64,000 nt of DNA from Trissonchulus latispiculum (lineage: Eukaryota; Nematoda; Enoplea; Enoplida; Ironidae). How positions within the stretch are numbered: the first letter of the stretch is position 1; each line of letters begins with the position of its first letter. The position numbers were made by a program, and so were the translations under genes. Below are positions 44,877-54,322 of the stretch, piece after piece. The stretch lies in contig JASAND010018167.1 in the NCBI GenBank assembly GCA_030248195.1, positions 62,001 to 126,000 of the forward strand, read 5' to 3'. The notes under the pieces were generated by a model that saw only the letters and a program-made list of their open reading frames with translations, searched no databases and had not been told where the DNA came from.

Positions 44877-46263
44877 TTAAGGGGGGGCTACGAATTTCAC
44901 TAAAAGTTCGATGTTGGAAAAGCTAGCTAGTCTTTTGCCACATGATAGTATTAAGTTTAGTGTAAAATAGTTTAAAGTTTGAAAGAATTTCATGCAGCGT
45001 AGCGTCCTGTGGAGCCAGCAGAAGTTGGTGTTGTCGGTCCAAAGTTCGACATGACACGTACACAAACTTCGCCTCGCCCTGATCGCTATACGCAAGGTAC
45101 GTCACCAAAATTTTCCAGAAATAGTTTTGACATGTAGTGCTTTGACATCGTGTAAAATAATCTCTAGACCATTGTATTATTTTCTGTGTGATACAATAAA
45201 AGTGCGAAAAATTGGGTGTTGTAGGTCTATACGGGTGGAGGTTAACTAACGTCTAATGAGCTGTGGTTTACCAAATGAATCTAACTTTGCTCCACTTAAT
45301 ACTCCTAGTATCTGTCTTAACTTAAGTAAAACTGACGTGATTCCGCTAATCCCTGCTTTCGCAGTGCTAGATTACATTATCGATAATGTAGCTGTTTGCC
45401 ATTTCGAAGAAGTGAGTCAATTACTCCAAAGTACTGTGGCAGAATCGGCTAAAACTTTGCGCATTACAGGCCAGTGAGTGTACCAAGATATGCAGAAAGC
45501 TAGGTCACTAAACCTCGCTCCAGTGTTTGGAAATGCTAGATTGATTTCTCGAAGTACGGATGACGATCGCTCCAAAGAGCTCTAAGACAGTTGTAAGCGC
45601 ATACTGAACGAAGGAAGTGTCATATCGAAAAACGGATTTTATATTCGGATTCAGCAGGTCAATTAACCCCTATAACCACCTTTTCGGGGAAATCGGAAAC
45701 AAAAAATTTTTTAACCCCATTTTTACTGCGCTTAGATAGCTTTTCAGGCCTAAAAATAAGGGCTATTTCTTAACAAAACGTTTGCTAGCACACTAACCAG
45801 AAAGCCAAAGTCCTCGAAACCTAAGACAGTTTGACCCTATTAGAGCCTAATATTTGCCAGAAAGCTGGAGTAGGCTAAGGGCTGTCAATTTTATTAGATC
45901 GAAAACGGCGCACGGTCACATCGCAACTTTTCGCCAAATTTCACACTTTGAGCTGTTATAGCTGAAGAAGGAAGCAACGCTCAAAAGCCGGAATACTTTT
46001 AATATTTAGCACTAGTAACAATTAACATTTATGGCTGAAAGTTTCAGAATTGGTCTAACCGTTAATCCACCAGAGCTGAAAAAACCTTTTTGAAAAATCC
46101 CATTTTTCGCACCAAACTTTGTACTTTGGCGTCCTGCCAAAAACAGTGTAGGTGAGATATATTATTGCCCTAAACTTTTTTACTTTGATATGTTGGCTAA
46201 CGTTGGGGGCAAAAGTAGCTCTCTCCGACGATGTTGTGCCAACCCGTTCGTAGCCCCCCTTAA
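44877..46263. mobile_element. TTAA-flanked element with G-rich terminal inverted repeats
   Basis: TTAA at 44877..44880 and 46260..46263 flank 1,379 bp whose ends are GGGGGGGCTACGAA and TTCGTAGCCCCCC. Flanking TTAA again fits piggyBac-type insertion. No transposase is seen; part of the interior (about 45590..45720) resembles family A foldback sequence. Confidence 0.75.
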
Positions 46264-47362
46264 CCTGGATCAGTAGCGTGTTAAGAGCTATTTCAGATGT
46301 TTTTCTGGCAGCTCAAGATATTAAGGTATTTAAACAAATTTGACTTATATACCACAAAAGAAATAATATTTGTAAAAAATGTGAGCTTGGTATCTTTACT
46401 CCTACAAACAGAGATTTAGGCCTTGATGTTTCGGAGCATATTGCAGGCGTAAGTGTCTTATTTTTTATATCATAAACACTTCGCCTCACTAAGACATGTA
46501 CCAAGTTGAGCCAGTAAGTTTAGCTCTATTCTTTAAATATCCGAAAGTGACGTTCCCATAGTTAGACTGATATTAGCTCCGAAAATACTGTAAGAAATTG
46601 CAAGAAAATAGCAAGCAAATTGCAATAGCAAGAAAATTCATAAACTCTATTAACAAGTTCTCACCGAAATTGGGATAAAATTCGTTGATCCATTTTTAGC
46701 AGTACCTAGATTTTTAAGTCTTAAAACCAAAGTCATTTTGCAACTGAAATCGAGCTCGTATACGCTAATCGGAACGGTCAAAACCTCCAACCTTGCTAAT
46801 AATTTAGTCCTGTTTAGGCATATAGACTAATGGTCTGATTATTTTATTAGATAAAACAGCAGAATTCTTCGGATTTTTCGAAAACATTCAAAATTTTAAA
46901 ATCTAATTAAAAATTAGATTGCTGAAGAAAAAGAGAGTGCTGCTCACGCTACATACTGTTATAACATAGTTAGCTTAACCAAAAATTGAAACGGTTATAG
47001 CAAGAATAATAACTATTCGAATAAGAAAGCTACACAACCAGCCTTCTTTTCAGACTTAGACACGACTAGACTGTCACAAAAAATCAGGAAAACTTTAGAC
47101 CTAGTGATACCGAAGAGATTGTAAAAAATGCTGGTAGGTGTCAGCCATGTCTTATCAATGTCTAAACAACTGATAAGACTCGAAAATAACAAAACAGCTG
47201 TGGGTGGTTGCAAATAAACAAGATAAATTCAAAAATGAGTGGTCGGGTACCTGGTACCTGCTACCAAAGGTAAAGCTGACGACATATTTTGAAATAACAA
47301 TTAATTAAATAATCTTCATCAACCGTGGGAACTTAAAATCTTGAACGTAGGAGAAAATAGGG
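46264..47362. other. no recognised feature
   Basis: AT-rich, no supported gene or repeat. Confidence 0.4.
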
Positions 47363-47370
47363 TATAAATA
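47363..47370 (+). promoter_or_regulatory. TATA box of the pseudokinase gene
   Basis: TATAAATA, 111 bases before the ATG of the short first exon. Upstream are accgtgggaa and gaacgtaggag, matching the CGTRGGAG-type motif before the TATA boxes at 39.56 and 53.80 kb. Confidence 0.6.
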
Positions 47371-47480
47371 TTACTCTTTTGGGACCTAAAAGCATTCCTA
47401 ATTTGAATCAACTCTTACACGGTTCAAAACCAATCTTCATCATCATCATCATCTGTAGCATCAGCATCATCGTCATCATC

Positions 47481-49426
47481 ATGTCAACTTCATCGACAAC
47501 TCAGGTATTAACTTGATAAATTTTGTCAAAGAAATTTTAGCAAATAACGCAATGTTGTTGAAGCACGAAAATTCACCTTTGATTTTTTAAGAATAATATT
47601 AAATTAAGCGATTGCCTGCATTTGTTTCACTGTCCCTGCCAACTTCAGTCAGGGATCCGAAGCAGTTTAGGTGTATTTAACTGACCTCAAAGCTTCACCT
47701 TAACTTGCAATCTAACTTCCTGTTTAAGGTGGTGGCATCCTTTTTTGTGGTGATTCTTTGAAACGCTATAACTTTCGCAATTTTGGGATTTAGAAAGAGC
47801 TTTACACATCGTTTTAAAGCTTATAAGCAGTACATTTACATGAATCTACGAAGCTTGCGAAATTAGTACGAAGTTAGCAAACAGTTTCTGACATAAAGTC
47901 TAAATGTGGACCAACCATTTTGAACATCGATTTCTCAGAACTGTAGAATCGGACAAAAGTTCTTTTTGCGCTACGATATGAAGAACATATGACCGAGGGG
48001 CATTTGTTGATTTGGTTCAACTGCTCCTAATGCTCGAGAAAATCCGTAGTGACAAAGAATTTCGCAACTTCGCATTGACTTTTTCGCAAACTAAGTCGCT
48101 GTTTTTCCGAAATAGTTTTTGACCAAATCTCCTGCAACTACCTCCAGCTACTAATAGGCATTGATGCATATGCAATGAGACTGTGTATCGATCGAGTATA
48201 AGTGAGCTAAAATTATCCGTAAAATTCCGCAGTAATTTTGAAATACTGATTTCCTCCACAATGGCCATTTTTGGACCCCAAAATTCGTTTTTGGCTTACA
48301 CTGACTTAACCTTTAGAGATATTCATAGAGATATTCACAAAGAATTGGAGCCTGTAGGGTAAAGTTTACAAGAATCGCTAACATCACTTTAAATATAAGT
48401 TTTGAGTTTATATCACTCCTAAGTTTGATGTCTTCAACTGAACCAAACTAATTCCAGTTTCAGTTAACATGGCAACCTGTTACAACCTTTACATATACAT
48501 TAAAACTTCTGTTTTGTATTGTTTAGATGCCGGTAACGGAGTTCAAGATCGTGCAAGGGGCGGACGGTGTATATCTGGTCAAAAGAGCGGTCCAATTCCA
48601 AAATGATCCTTCAGTGACCATAACGAACATGCACTCTACCGTCAAACTTCAAGAACGTGCGGAGCAGAACCCACTCCTTGCCCTGGTCACCCCTGTGGGG
48701 AAATCAAACCCACACCAAATCGATGTAGTCATTCGTGGCGGAACGGTCCGGTTGATATTGCCTACAGAGGGAAAGTTTCTCCTGGATCTCCAAGGCCTCC
48801 CAGGAGTGCTTTCCCTGCAGGATATGGCGTTGGCCACTGGGGTTACTGGGGATCCGAGAGGGTTCTACTACTTATTTGTAAAAAATCCTCAAATGGACGG
48901 ATTTGTCCCTATAGGCAAGTCCATTCTGGAAACGGGAAAATTTACGGAATTGGAGGTCCAACTCGTATTGGTGGACCTATACCATGTCCTCCAAAGGATG
49001 CTAGCTAACGGTTACGTTCATCGGAACGTCAGTTCTGGGAGTATTTGGGTGAACAGGGGCAATAAGACTATTATTGTGGCGGACTATGCAGGCATGTTCA
49101 AGGTTGGGCCCGACTTTCCTCTGAATCGTTTGCCAAGGTACAACATGGCTCCAATGCCTTTTCGTCCCCCCAACCCTAGCGATAGACTGTTAATCGACGG
49201 TGAACAGTTACTGTCACATCAAATCGGGCAGTTGATGTTTTATATGATCACGGGCTCTTTCTGGAGCAAAGGGGTCACGTACAGCTGGCCCATCTACATT
49301 TCTTCCATGTGCCGCAAGTTCACACTGGCGCTGTTGCGGGAAAAGGGAAAAACGAAATTCAGGAAGATAATAAAAACTGCCTTTTACAAGGAATCTTTGC
49401 AAAAAACTTATGAGTACATGCGTTAG
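47481..49426 (+). CDS. kinase-fold protein lacking catalytic residues (pseudokinase), two exons
   Basis: Exon 1 (47481..47504) encodes MSTSSTTQ and ends at a GTATTA donor; exon 2 (48527..49426) follows a gttttgtattgtttag acceptor in phase 0, so the protein is 307 aa, or 299 if ATG 48527 is used. The C-lobe of a protein kinase is recognisable (numbers from 48527): GYVHRNVSSGSIWV (163-176) replaces the HRDxKxxN catalytic loop with HRN and no Lys or metal-binding Asn; DYAG (186-189) replaces DFG; RYNMAP (204-209) resembles the APE region; SHQIGQLMFYMITGSFW (230-246) matches the helix F/G region. The N-lobe glycine loop and VAIK lysine are not evident. Phosphotransfer is therefore unlikely; binding or regulatory roles are inferred. 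It converges on the late capsid genes, and a diverged copy exists at 60950..61531. It is not part of the usual Polinton core set as I know it. Confidence 0.7.
47724..47750 (+). repeat. single end of a TTAA-type element in the pseudokinase intron
   Basis: TTAA followed by GGTGGTGGCATCC, close to the ends of the 982-bp elements (GGTGGTGATTCC). The opposite end was not found, so it is a truncated or diverged copy lying in the 1,022-bp intron. Confidence 0.4.
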
Positions 49427-49477
49427 TGTTTGTTCTTGTATTTTTGTTCCTGTTCGCTAGTGTTGTTTCTTGTTAGC

Positions 49478-49486
49478 TTTATTAAA
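49478..49486. terminator. overlapping convergent poly(A) signals
   Basis: TTTATT at 49478..49483 is AATAAA for the minus-strand late genes (stop at 49488), and ATTAAA at 49481..49486 serves the plus-strand pseudokinase (stop at 49426). Such compact convergent ends are viral in style. Confidence 0.5.
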
Positions 49487-49487
49487 G

Positions 49488-49988
49488 TTAATATAGTGAA
49501 ATCCAAGTGTTATTCTTGTTGCTAGCTTGGATGGGAAATGACTTTTGCTCTCTCCCAGGCCCAAATGCTGACTTGGGAATATTAAGCCTTTCCAAGTACT
49601 GTCTGAATTTTTCCGCACCTATTGGTTCTGCTTGCTTACTCACGAGAGCAGAACTCGTAAAATACTTAACCAAATCAAGTAAATTAGATAATTCCTGATC
49701 ATTGCCAAACTCGTCCTTAATCACAGCATTTCCAGATTCGGTTGTGCTGACATTTCCTGAAATTGAATGAAGCATTAATTTGGCACGTGTTTTATTGGGT
49801 TTAGGAATAAAGTCAAGAATCCAGTTCAAATTTTCTGGCTTTGAACTTAAGAAAGAAAGCAACTTTAGTCTTTTTCCTTCTTCATCCAAGTCTTTGTTGT
49901 TTAAAACTTCTAAAACTGATTTAGTGAAATCTGAGTTGTCGGATACTGCGGACTCGTGCATTAGGTAATACTTATTCACTTGTGGCAT
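49488..49988 (-). CDS. Polinton late protein of unknown function, 166 aa
   Basis: Last gene of the minus-strand late block. Its start overlaps the end of the previous gene by 13 bases. The sequence is mainly helical and charged (MPQVNKYYLMHESAVSD, LNNKDLDEEGKRLKLLSFL, GNDQELSNLLDLVKYF). I recall small hydrophilic proteins at this position in other Polintons, but no function is established from sequence. An internally deleted copy lies at 60512..60887. The C-terminal end (FGPGREQKSFP ... WISLY) is diverged between the two copies. Confidence 0.6.
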   Translation of the reverse strand: MPQVNKYYLMHESAVSDNSDFTKSVLEVLNNKDLDEEGKRLKLLSFLSSKPENLNWILDFIPKPNKTRAKLMLHSISGNVSTTESGNAVIKDEFGNDQELSNLLDLVKYFTSSALVSKQAEPIGAEKFRQYLERLNIPKSAFGPGREQKSFPIQASNKNNTWISLY

Positions 49989-50299
49989 GCTTGTTCCGCA
50001 GATTCAAAGGCAGTATTGCAGATCAACTTTACTGCTTTCCAATGCCTCTTTATGTATGCTAATTTTCTTGGGTCTTTTTGATCTGCGATTCGTTTGATTT
50101 GCAATTTATAATTTCTAAGTTTTCTTTTCTGTGATGGGGACAAAGGAACGTTTCCGTAAAGGAGATTGTGAGCTAATTCGGTTAGCGCCTGTGAAAAACT
50201 TATATCTGCATCCGTTACAATTTCAATCAAACGCTTTCTATTGTTAGTATTTTTAATTAAATGAATGGCATCGATATTACGCAATAATACTTCAGACAT
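49976..50299 (-). CDS. small basic Polinton late protein, 107 aa
   Basis: Intact. The motif GNVPLSPSQKRKLRNYK followed by basic residues is typical of a small Polinton protein found next to capsid genes in many invertebrate copies (recalled, function unknown). It sits 53 bases after the ATPase stop and overlaps the next ORF. A copy truncated by a stop codon is at 60199..60530. Confidence 0.7.
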   Translation of the reverse strand: MSEVLLRNIDAIHLIKNTNNRKRLIEIVTDADISFSQALTELAHNLLYGNVPLSPSQKRKLRNYKLQIKRIADQKDPRKLAYIKRHWKAVKLICNTAFESAEQACHK

Positions 50300-50351
50300 C
50301 TTTCACAATATAAAATTACTAACATATTTATAAACATTCCTCTACAATAAA

Positions 50352-51008
50352 TTAAGATAGCTTGTAGACAATTTGTTTTTCATCAACAGGCAAAGAGTTT
50401 CGAAACTGTAAATAGTCAGGCGAGGTAGGAGTCAAATCAACCCAAAGAAACCCATACGGTCTTTCTGAAATTGCCTTTTGATACATTTGCATGAAACTTC
50501 TAACCTGTCCGGGTAAAATTTGAGACCCAAAGGTACTTATACTTCGAAGATCTCGTTTAGAAGTTAAAAGGAATACATGATTAAACTGTCTGGAAATTGC
50601 CGCTGAATACTTAGAGTTGAGAAACAAACTTTGCCACAGGCAAATAACAGTGATATTTTTATGATGACTTAGTACTGTTAAGAGCTTCAACACAAATTCA
50701 TTGCTTGTGCTCGACAGCTGTATATCGTCCAGAACCAAAGCATACGATCCTCCCATGGGCCACATAGAATCATCCTCCAACTCTTGCTCATTAAGCCCGT
50801 CGGTGAACGATATATCTGGAATTTCGTCCTTCATGCGATCATATAGAGGTTGGTAGACTGTGTACACATAAACTATTTTATCAAATCGATTAGAAAAATT
50901 ATCATTCTTTAGTAACTGATATGTCAGATAGCTTTTACCTGAGCAACTGCTTCCGGCGAGCAGTATGCGGGCTGGAGTTTGTATAGAAAGAGGATAATCA
51001 CATTCCAT
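50352..51008 (-). CDS. Polinton packaging ATPase (FtsK/HerA type), 218 aa
   Basis: Motor that would pump DNA into capsids. Walker A is GSSCSGKS at residues 19-26, Walker B is YALVLDDIQL with the DD at 94-95, followed by a region ending SERPYGFLWVDLTP. Size and motifs fit the Polinton/adenovirus IVa2-like/A32-like ATPase group of HerA-FtsK enzymes. Intact, with an ATG start just after the GC-rich spacer 51009..51142. The mirror copy at 59496..60146 has lost both nucleotide-binding motifs. Confidence 0.88.
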   Translation of the reverse strand: MECDYPLSIQTPARILLAGSSCSGKSYLTYQLLKNDNFSNRFDKIVYVYTVYQPLYDRMKDEIPDISFTDGLNEQELEDDSMWPMGGSYALVLDDIQLSSTSNEFVLKLLTVLSHHKNITVICLWQSLFLNSKYSAAISRQFNHVFLLTSKRDLRSISTFGSQILPGQVRSFMQMYQKAISERPYGFLWVDLTPTSPDYLQFRNSLPVDEKQIVYKLS

Positions 51009-51059
51009 ATTTCTAAATTTTCGTAAAAATGCAAGCTATAAATAAAACTGTTACTAAAA

Positions 51060-51143
51060 CGTTTCAAGACGAGGGGAAAGGGGGGACCCCCTCCCCTCCC
51101 CGGCGCGCGCGAACGCAAGTGCGGCCGAAGGCCGTACTTGCGT
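51060..51143. promoter_or_regulatory. GC-rich block and hairpin at the capsid gene stop codon
   Basis: 51113..51143 folds as acgcaagtgcggcc - gaa - ggccgtacttgcgt (13 Watson-Crick pairs and one G-T). The capsid gene's TAA lies in the hairpin base. Next to it is a run of gaggggaaaggggggacccc ctcccctcccc then ggcgcgcgcg. Both parts are repeated in inverted orientation at 59363..59440. It may separate or regulate the capsid and ATPase transcripts; this is inference. Confidence 0.6.
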
Positions 51144-52489
51144 TACAACTCTTCGAATGAAGGAAAACGCTGACTGTTAAGCCTAACGGTTACATCGAAA
51201 TCACCTAGCACAATAATAGTAAAATTGTCAGAAAGTTCTTTTTCAAACCAAGCTCTAATGCTTAGCTTTCCATCCTGCACTGGAGATATAAAATCACAGG
51301 CTGAGGATAAATCTGGGGTAGTGTCAACCGAAAATATAGTGAATCCCTTGGAAAATGCTTCTGCTGTTATGCCTATATCGTTATTGGAAAAATCTAGTCC
51401 GCGCATCAGAAAATAATAAGCTGCAAAGTAATTAGAATTCTCAAAATCTACAGTGAGACCTTCATTGGTCAGTAAAGGTACGTCATTCTTGTACACTTGA
51501 AATCGATTGATATGAGGGTGCTGAAAATTGAAGGGATTCTTTTCAATTTTAGCTCCAGTCACGGCATCTGTTATACAAAATACACAGTAAATTCGTTTAG
51601 GAAGTCTTCCTGGAAATACAGCATCATACTGAAAAACTTTAGTTCCTTTTGGAATAGTTTGCGTTCTAATTGATTGTCTTAAAATGGGCAATTTGAATCT
51701 GTCTGACGCTAATAAATTGTCTTGAAGGCTGAGGACGGACTGCTTCGGACGAATAAAGTTACCGTATAGCTTTGCTGACATAACTTTTATTGCAAATTCT
51801 TTTGTGGGATCTCCTATAAGGCAAAACGACGGTTTGGTTCTGTTGAATCTAAAAGTTACTTCAGTTTCTGTGGGTAATGATTTCACACTTCCAAAGATAT
51901 CAATGAATGGACGAAGTATCAGTGTTGCAGTCCCCGATTTGGCAATGTAAGTGGCTCGGTCTTTAAGTCCTTTATTTACGGCCACATCTGGCAATGTTAT
52001 GTCCCAAATATCCATGGCATAGTCGGTGTCTTTCTCAAAAATAGATGTCGATAGCAAATACTTTTTTGTAGGTGAACTGAAATTAAGCATAGCTAAAATA
52101 TAAGCTTGGTAAGGGTAATATGGCTGATTAGGTGTCACTTTTACTCCTGAAATGAATATCTCAATTTCACTAAACAGGGAATGAGCAAACAAATTGCAAG
52201 GAGCAACCTTTGCTGTGGCATCCAAATCTGTTAAATCTGCATTCAAAACCTTAACACTGATGACCATAAACATAGAATTTAGTTCTAAAACAGCGTCTGG
52301 GACTTTCTCAAGTCTGAACTCCAAAGGAGACGTATCAGTTCGTGGCAAAGGAGTTACCAGTGAAACTTCTCGGAGTTGAGTACTCTCTACGTCGTTTTGT
52401 TGAGGTAACTCTTGCTCCCAAGAGAATGCTTCCAAAGAGCACGTAGGACCAACAGAGACTGTTGGCACATCACTTGACTTTCTTTTCAT
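51143..52489 (-). CDS. Polinton major capsid protein (double jelly-roll), 448 aa
   Basis: Length, position between penton and ATPase, and features such as NLFAHSLFSEIEIFISGVKV and YYPYQAYILAMLNFSSPTKK match the hexon-like major capsid protein of Polintons/adintoviruses, which builds an icosahedral shell. The frame is intact from ATG 52489 to TAA 51143. There is no signal peptide or membrane segment. The last ~9 codons (SQRFPSFEEL) are repeated in the mirror arm at about 59330. Confidence 0.85.
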   Translation of the reverse strand: MKRKSSDVPTVSVGPTCSLEAFSWEQELPQQNDVESTQLREVSLVTPLPRTDTSPLEFRLEKVPDAVLELNSMFMVISVKVLNADLTDLDATAKVAPCNLFAHSLFSEIEIFISGVKVTPNQPYYPYQAYILAMLNFSSPTKKYLLSTSIFEKDTDYAMDIWDITLPDVAVNKGLKDRATYIAKSGTATLILRPFIDIFGSVKSLPTETEVTFRFNRTKPSFCLIGDPTKEFAIKVMSAKLYGNFIRPKQSVLSLQDNLLASDRFKLPILRQSIRTQTIPKGTKVFQYDAVFPGRLPKRIYCVFCITDAVTGAKIEKNPFNFQHPHINRFQVYKNDVPLLTNEGLTVDFENSNYFAAYYFLMRGLDFSNNDIGITAEAFSKGFTIFSVDTTPDLSSACDFISPVQDGKLSIRAWFEKELSDNFTIIVLGDFDVTVRLNSQRFPSFEEL

Positions 52490-52494
52490 GCTGT

Positions 52495-52710
52495 TCAGAA
52501 TGCTTCTTTCTTTTTATTAGTTTTGACCTTTCTTCCTACTCTCTTTCTAGAACTTTTGCTAGGCTTCCGCTTGCTAAGACGCACCTTGCGCCTTTTTGTG
52601 GACTTCTTTTGTGGACTCTTCCTCGTTTTCCGTTTTGTTACTTTATTTGAAATAAACGTTACAGGAATTACAGCTCGCCTGATGATACCATCAACAGTTC
52701 TTCGATACAT
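52495..52710 (-). CDS. small basic core-type protein (PX-like)
   Basis: Lies between penton and capsid genes. The likely start is MYRRTVDGIIRRAV at 52710 (71 aa); an upstream ATG at 52746 would add a hydrophobic leader. About half the C-terminal residues are Lys or Arg (KRRKVRLSKRKPSKSSRKR), which fits a DNA-condensing core protein analogous to adenovirus pX. The stop is 5 bases before the capsid gene start. Confidence 0.65.
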   Translation of the reverse strand: MYRRTVDGIIRRAVIPVTFISNKVTKRKTRKSPQKKSTKRRKVRLSKRKPSKSSRKRVGRKVKTNKKKEAF

Positions 52711-52775
52711 TAAAATAAAACATTCTACAAATAAAATAAATTGCATACATTTATTACATTTCCTCTACAAAATAA

Positions 52776-53504
52776 TTAGTAAACAGGTTTGAAATATAAT
52801 TGTACAACGACTTTTCCTGACGGGAAAATAATAGGATCTCCTTCCAAATCGGTAAGCGTTAATTTTAGGTCATCCCAATAATCAATACATACTTTAAAAT
52901 AATCACGCACAAAAGGAGTCATGTGAATTACATTTGCTTCATCATAGTTAGCGACAGCGGCTGGTACACCAATAGGTACAACTGCTAGTAACTTATCAGA
53001 ACTAGAGTTTAATAACTGCCGCTCAATGAAGGAGCAGTACATCATACAACACGACAAATCAGCCATTGGATCGATTTCCTTGGTTCCCCTCGTTGAAGTC
53101 ACAATTTCTCCGGATGGAAGGCCAGTGATCGATCTAAGTTTAGCGGAAATTCCAAGAATCTTGCTCTCTCCTTTACAGGTTAGCAAAACCTTCGAGCCTT
53201 CTAACGAAAAGTACAAATCATTTCTGTCTTCTTCCGGAATGGCATCATTTAACTTTCCAGCTAAGTCCTGGGCGTTTCTGACAAACCCTTTCACGAACCC
53301 TCGAGACGTTTTATCGCTTCGCTTTGAGTAATAATCAAAATAACTGTTGGATTCGGTCAAATTATAAAACTTCGCTGGAAGCACAACCTTGGTCAGACAT
53401 AGTTTATGCGGACGGAGAGCAAAACTAAAGCTCCTAATCAGTTCCGCGGATAGCTCACCTCCTTCGTTAGGTTGGCCCACAACTGTTACAAAAAATCCCG
53501 TCAT
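52776..53504 (-). CDS. Polinton minor capsid (penton-like) protein, 242 aa
   Basis: First gene of the late block. Beta-rich sequence with PNEGGELSAELIRSFSFALR near the start and VIHMTPFVRDYFKVCIDYWDDLKLTLTD near the end; size and position match the single jelly-roll penton protein (PY) of Polintons. ATG at 53504, TATATAAA at 53545..53538 on the same strand. Intact. Confidence 0.78.
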   Translation of the reverse strand: MTGFFVTVVGQPNEGGELSAELIRSFSFALRPHKLCLTKVVLPAKFYNLTESNSYFDYYSKRSDKTSRGFVKGFVRNAQDLAGKLNDAIPEEDRNDLYFSLEGSKVLLTCKGESKILGISAKLRSITGLPSGEIVTSTRGTKEIDPMADLSCCMMYCSFIERQLLNSSSDKLLAVVPIGVPAAVANYDEANVIHMTPFVRDYFKVCIDYWDDLKLTLTDLEGDPIIFPSGKVVVQLYFKPVY

Positions 53505-53863
53505 TTTTGCGACTTAAGAATTTTTGAAAACTGTCTCTTTATATACTGCTTTATTCGTACTTTATCCTGCGTGGGAGTATTTAGACTTTAGACTGCGTGG
53601 GTGGATTAGATGATCAGAAATGAATACGTTTTGCGTTGGCGTACCACTTTAATGAGTGGGCGCGTGTCTGTCGCGAGTGGGGTTGGACTTTGAAGTGCGT
53701 GGGCGCGTGTCTGTCGCGAGTGGAATTGAACTTGGAACTGCGTGGGCGCGTGTCTGTCGCGAGTGGAATTGAACTTGGAACTGCGTGGGAGGAAAAGGAG
53801 TATAAATACCTACCGATTTTTAGTTGCTGTCAATTCATTCTTTCTTGAAAACTTAATCAAAGC
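53505..53863. promoter_or_regulatory. bidirectional promoter of the Polinton
   Basis: Divides the minus-strand late genes from the plus-strand integrase/polymerase side. TATATAAA (minus) at 53545..53538 lies 34 bases from the penton ATG; TATAAATA (plus) at 53801..53808 lies 56 bases before the 130-aa ORF. Between them are 43-bp tandem repeats and several GCGTGGG motifs (for example 53578, 53602, 53697, 53740, 53783). Confidence 0.75.
53654..53789 (+). repeat. three 43-bp tandem repeats with EGR-type sites
   Basis: Units 53654..53696, 53697..53739, 53740..53782 and a 7-base start of a fourth. Units 2 and 3 are identical and begin GCGTGGGCG, the exact zinc-finger EGR/zif268 consensus; unit 1 begins GAGTGGGCG. 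Each also has gtgtctgtcgcgagtgg. Confidence 0.95.
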
Positions 53864-54256
53864 ATGGCTTCTCCAGCAAAGTTGGCCAGAATGGATGCTG
53901 AAGTTAAGACAACAGCAGATAAATCTACATCCACTGAGGATAAAGCATGCTCACATTCTCCTGTGGCGGTTCCACCAGGTTTTTTTCCTATTGATGAAGC
54001 ACGCCTTCTTTACGGAAGATTAATATTCACTGATCGAGGTACTCATAACATTGATTTACGGTTTTTCTATCGAGCTAAGGATGCCAGCAAGCAACATTAT
54101 CAAACTGATAGCAGTGGACACTCAATACTGCGTCCTGGGAAAGGAGTCAATCTGAGCGAAGCACAATCGATAAACGCAATCAAGGCCATGATTGAAATGT
54201 TGGTAAAGCTTGGGCACGATGAAGACGAATTACGTTCTGAACTATTTATTAACTAA
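53864..54256 (+). CDS. PC4/p15-like putative ssDNA-binding protein, 130 aa
   Basis: Intact frame behind a TATA box. The N-terminal 45 residues are low-complexity and polar; residues about 50-115 read GRLIFTDRGTHNIDLRFFYR ... SILRPGKGVNLSEAQSINAI. This fits the strand pattern and the basic-Pro-Gly-Lys-Gly-hydrophobic loop of PC4-type domains, which bind single-stranded DNA. It would suit a role in replication or transcription of the element. The match is by eye and the family could be different. Confidence 0.5.
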   Translation: MASPAKLARMDAEVKTTADKSTSTEDKACSHSPVAVPPGFFPIDEARLLYGRLIFTDRGTHNIDLRFFYRAKDASKQHYQTDSSGHSILRPGKGVNLSEAQSINAIKAMIEMLVKLGHDEDELRSELFIN

Positions 54257-54322
54257 CTTTTTGATAGAACTATTAATATATAACTGAACATATATTCTGT
54301 ATCATTTAGTTGTTAGTTCAGT

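Noticed and set aside
50924..51118. 64-codon ORF repeated at 59386..59580
   Set aside because: Overlaps the ATPase start and GC-rich spacer in another frame; present in both arms only because the DNA is duplicated.
51060..51143. bacterial or vector contamination (GC-rich patch)
   Set aside because: It is embedded in the same position in both inverted arms between Polinton genes and is continuous with the capsid stop codon.
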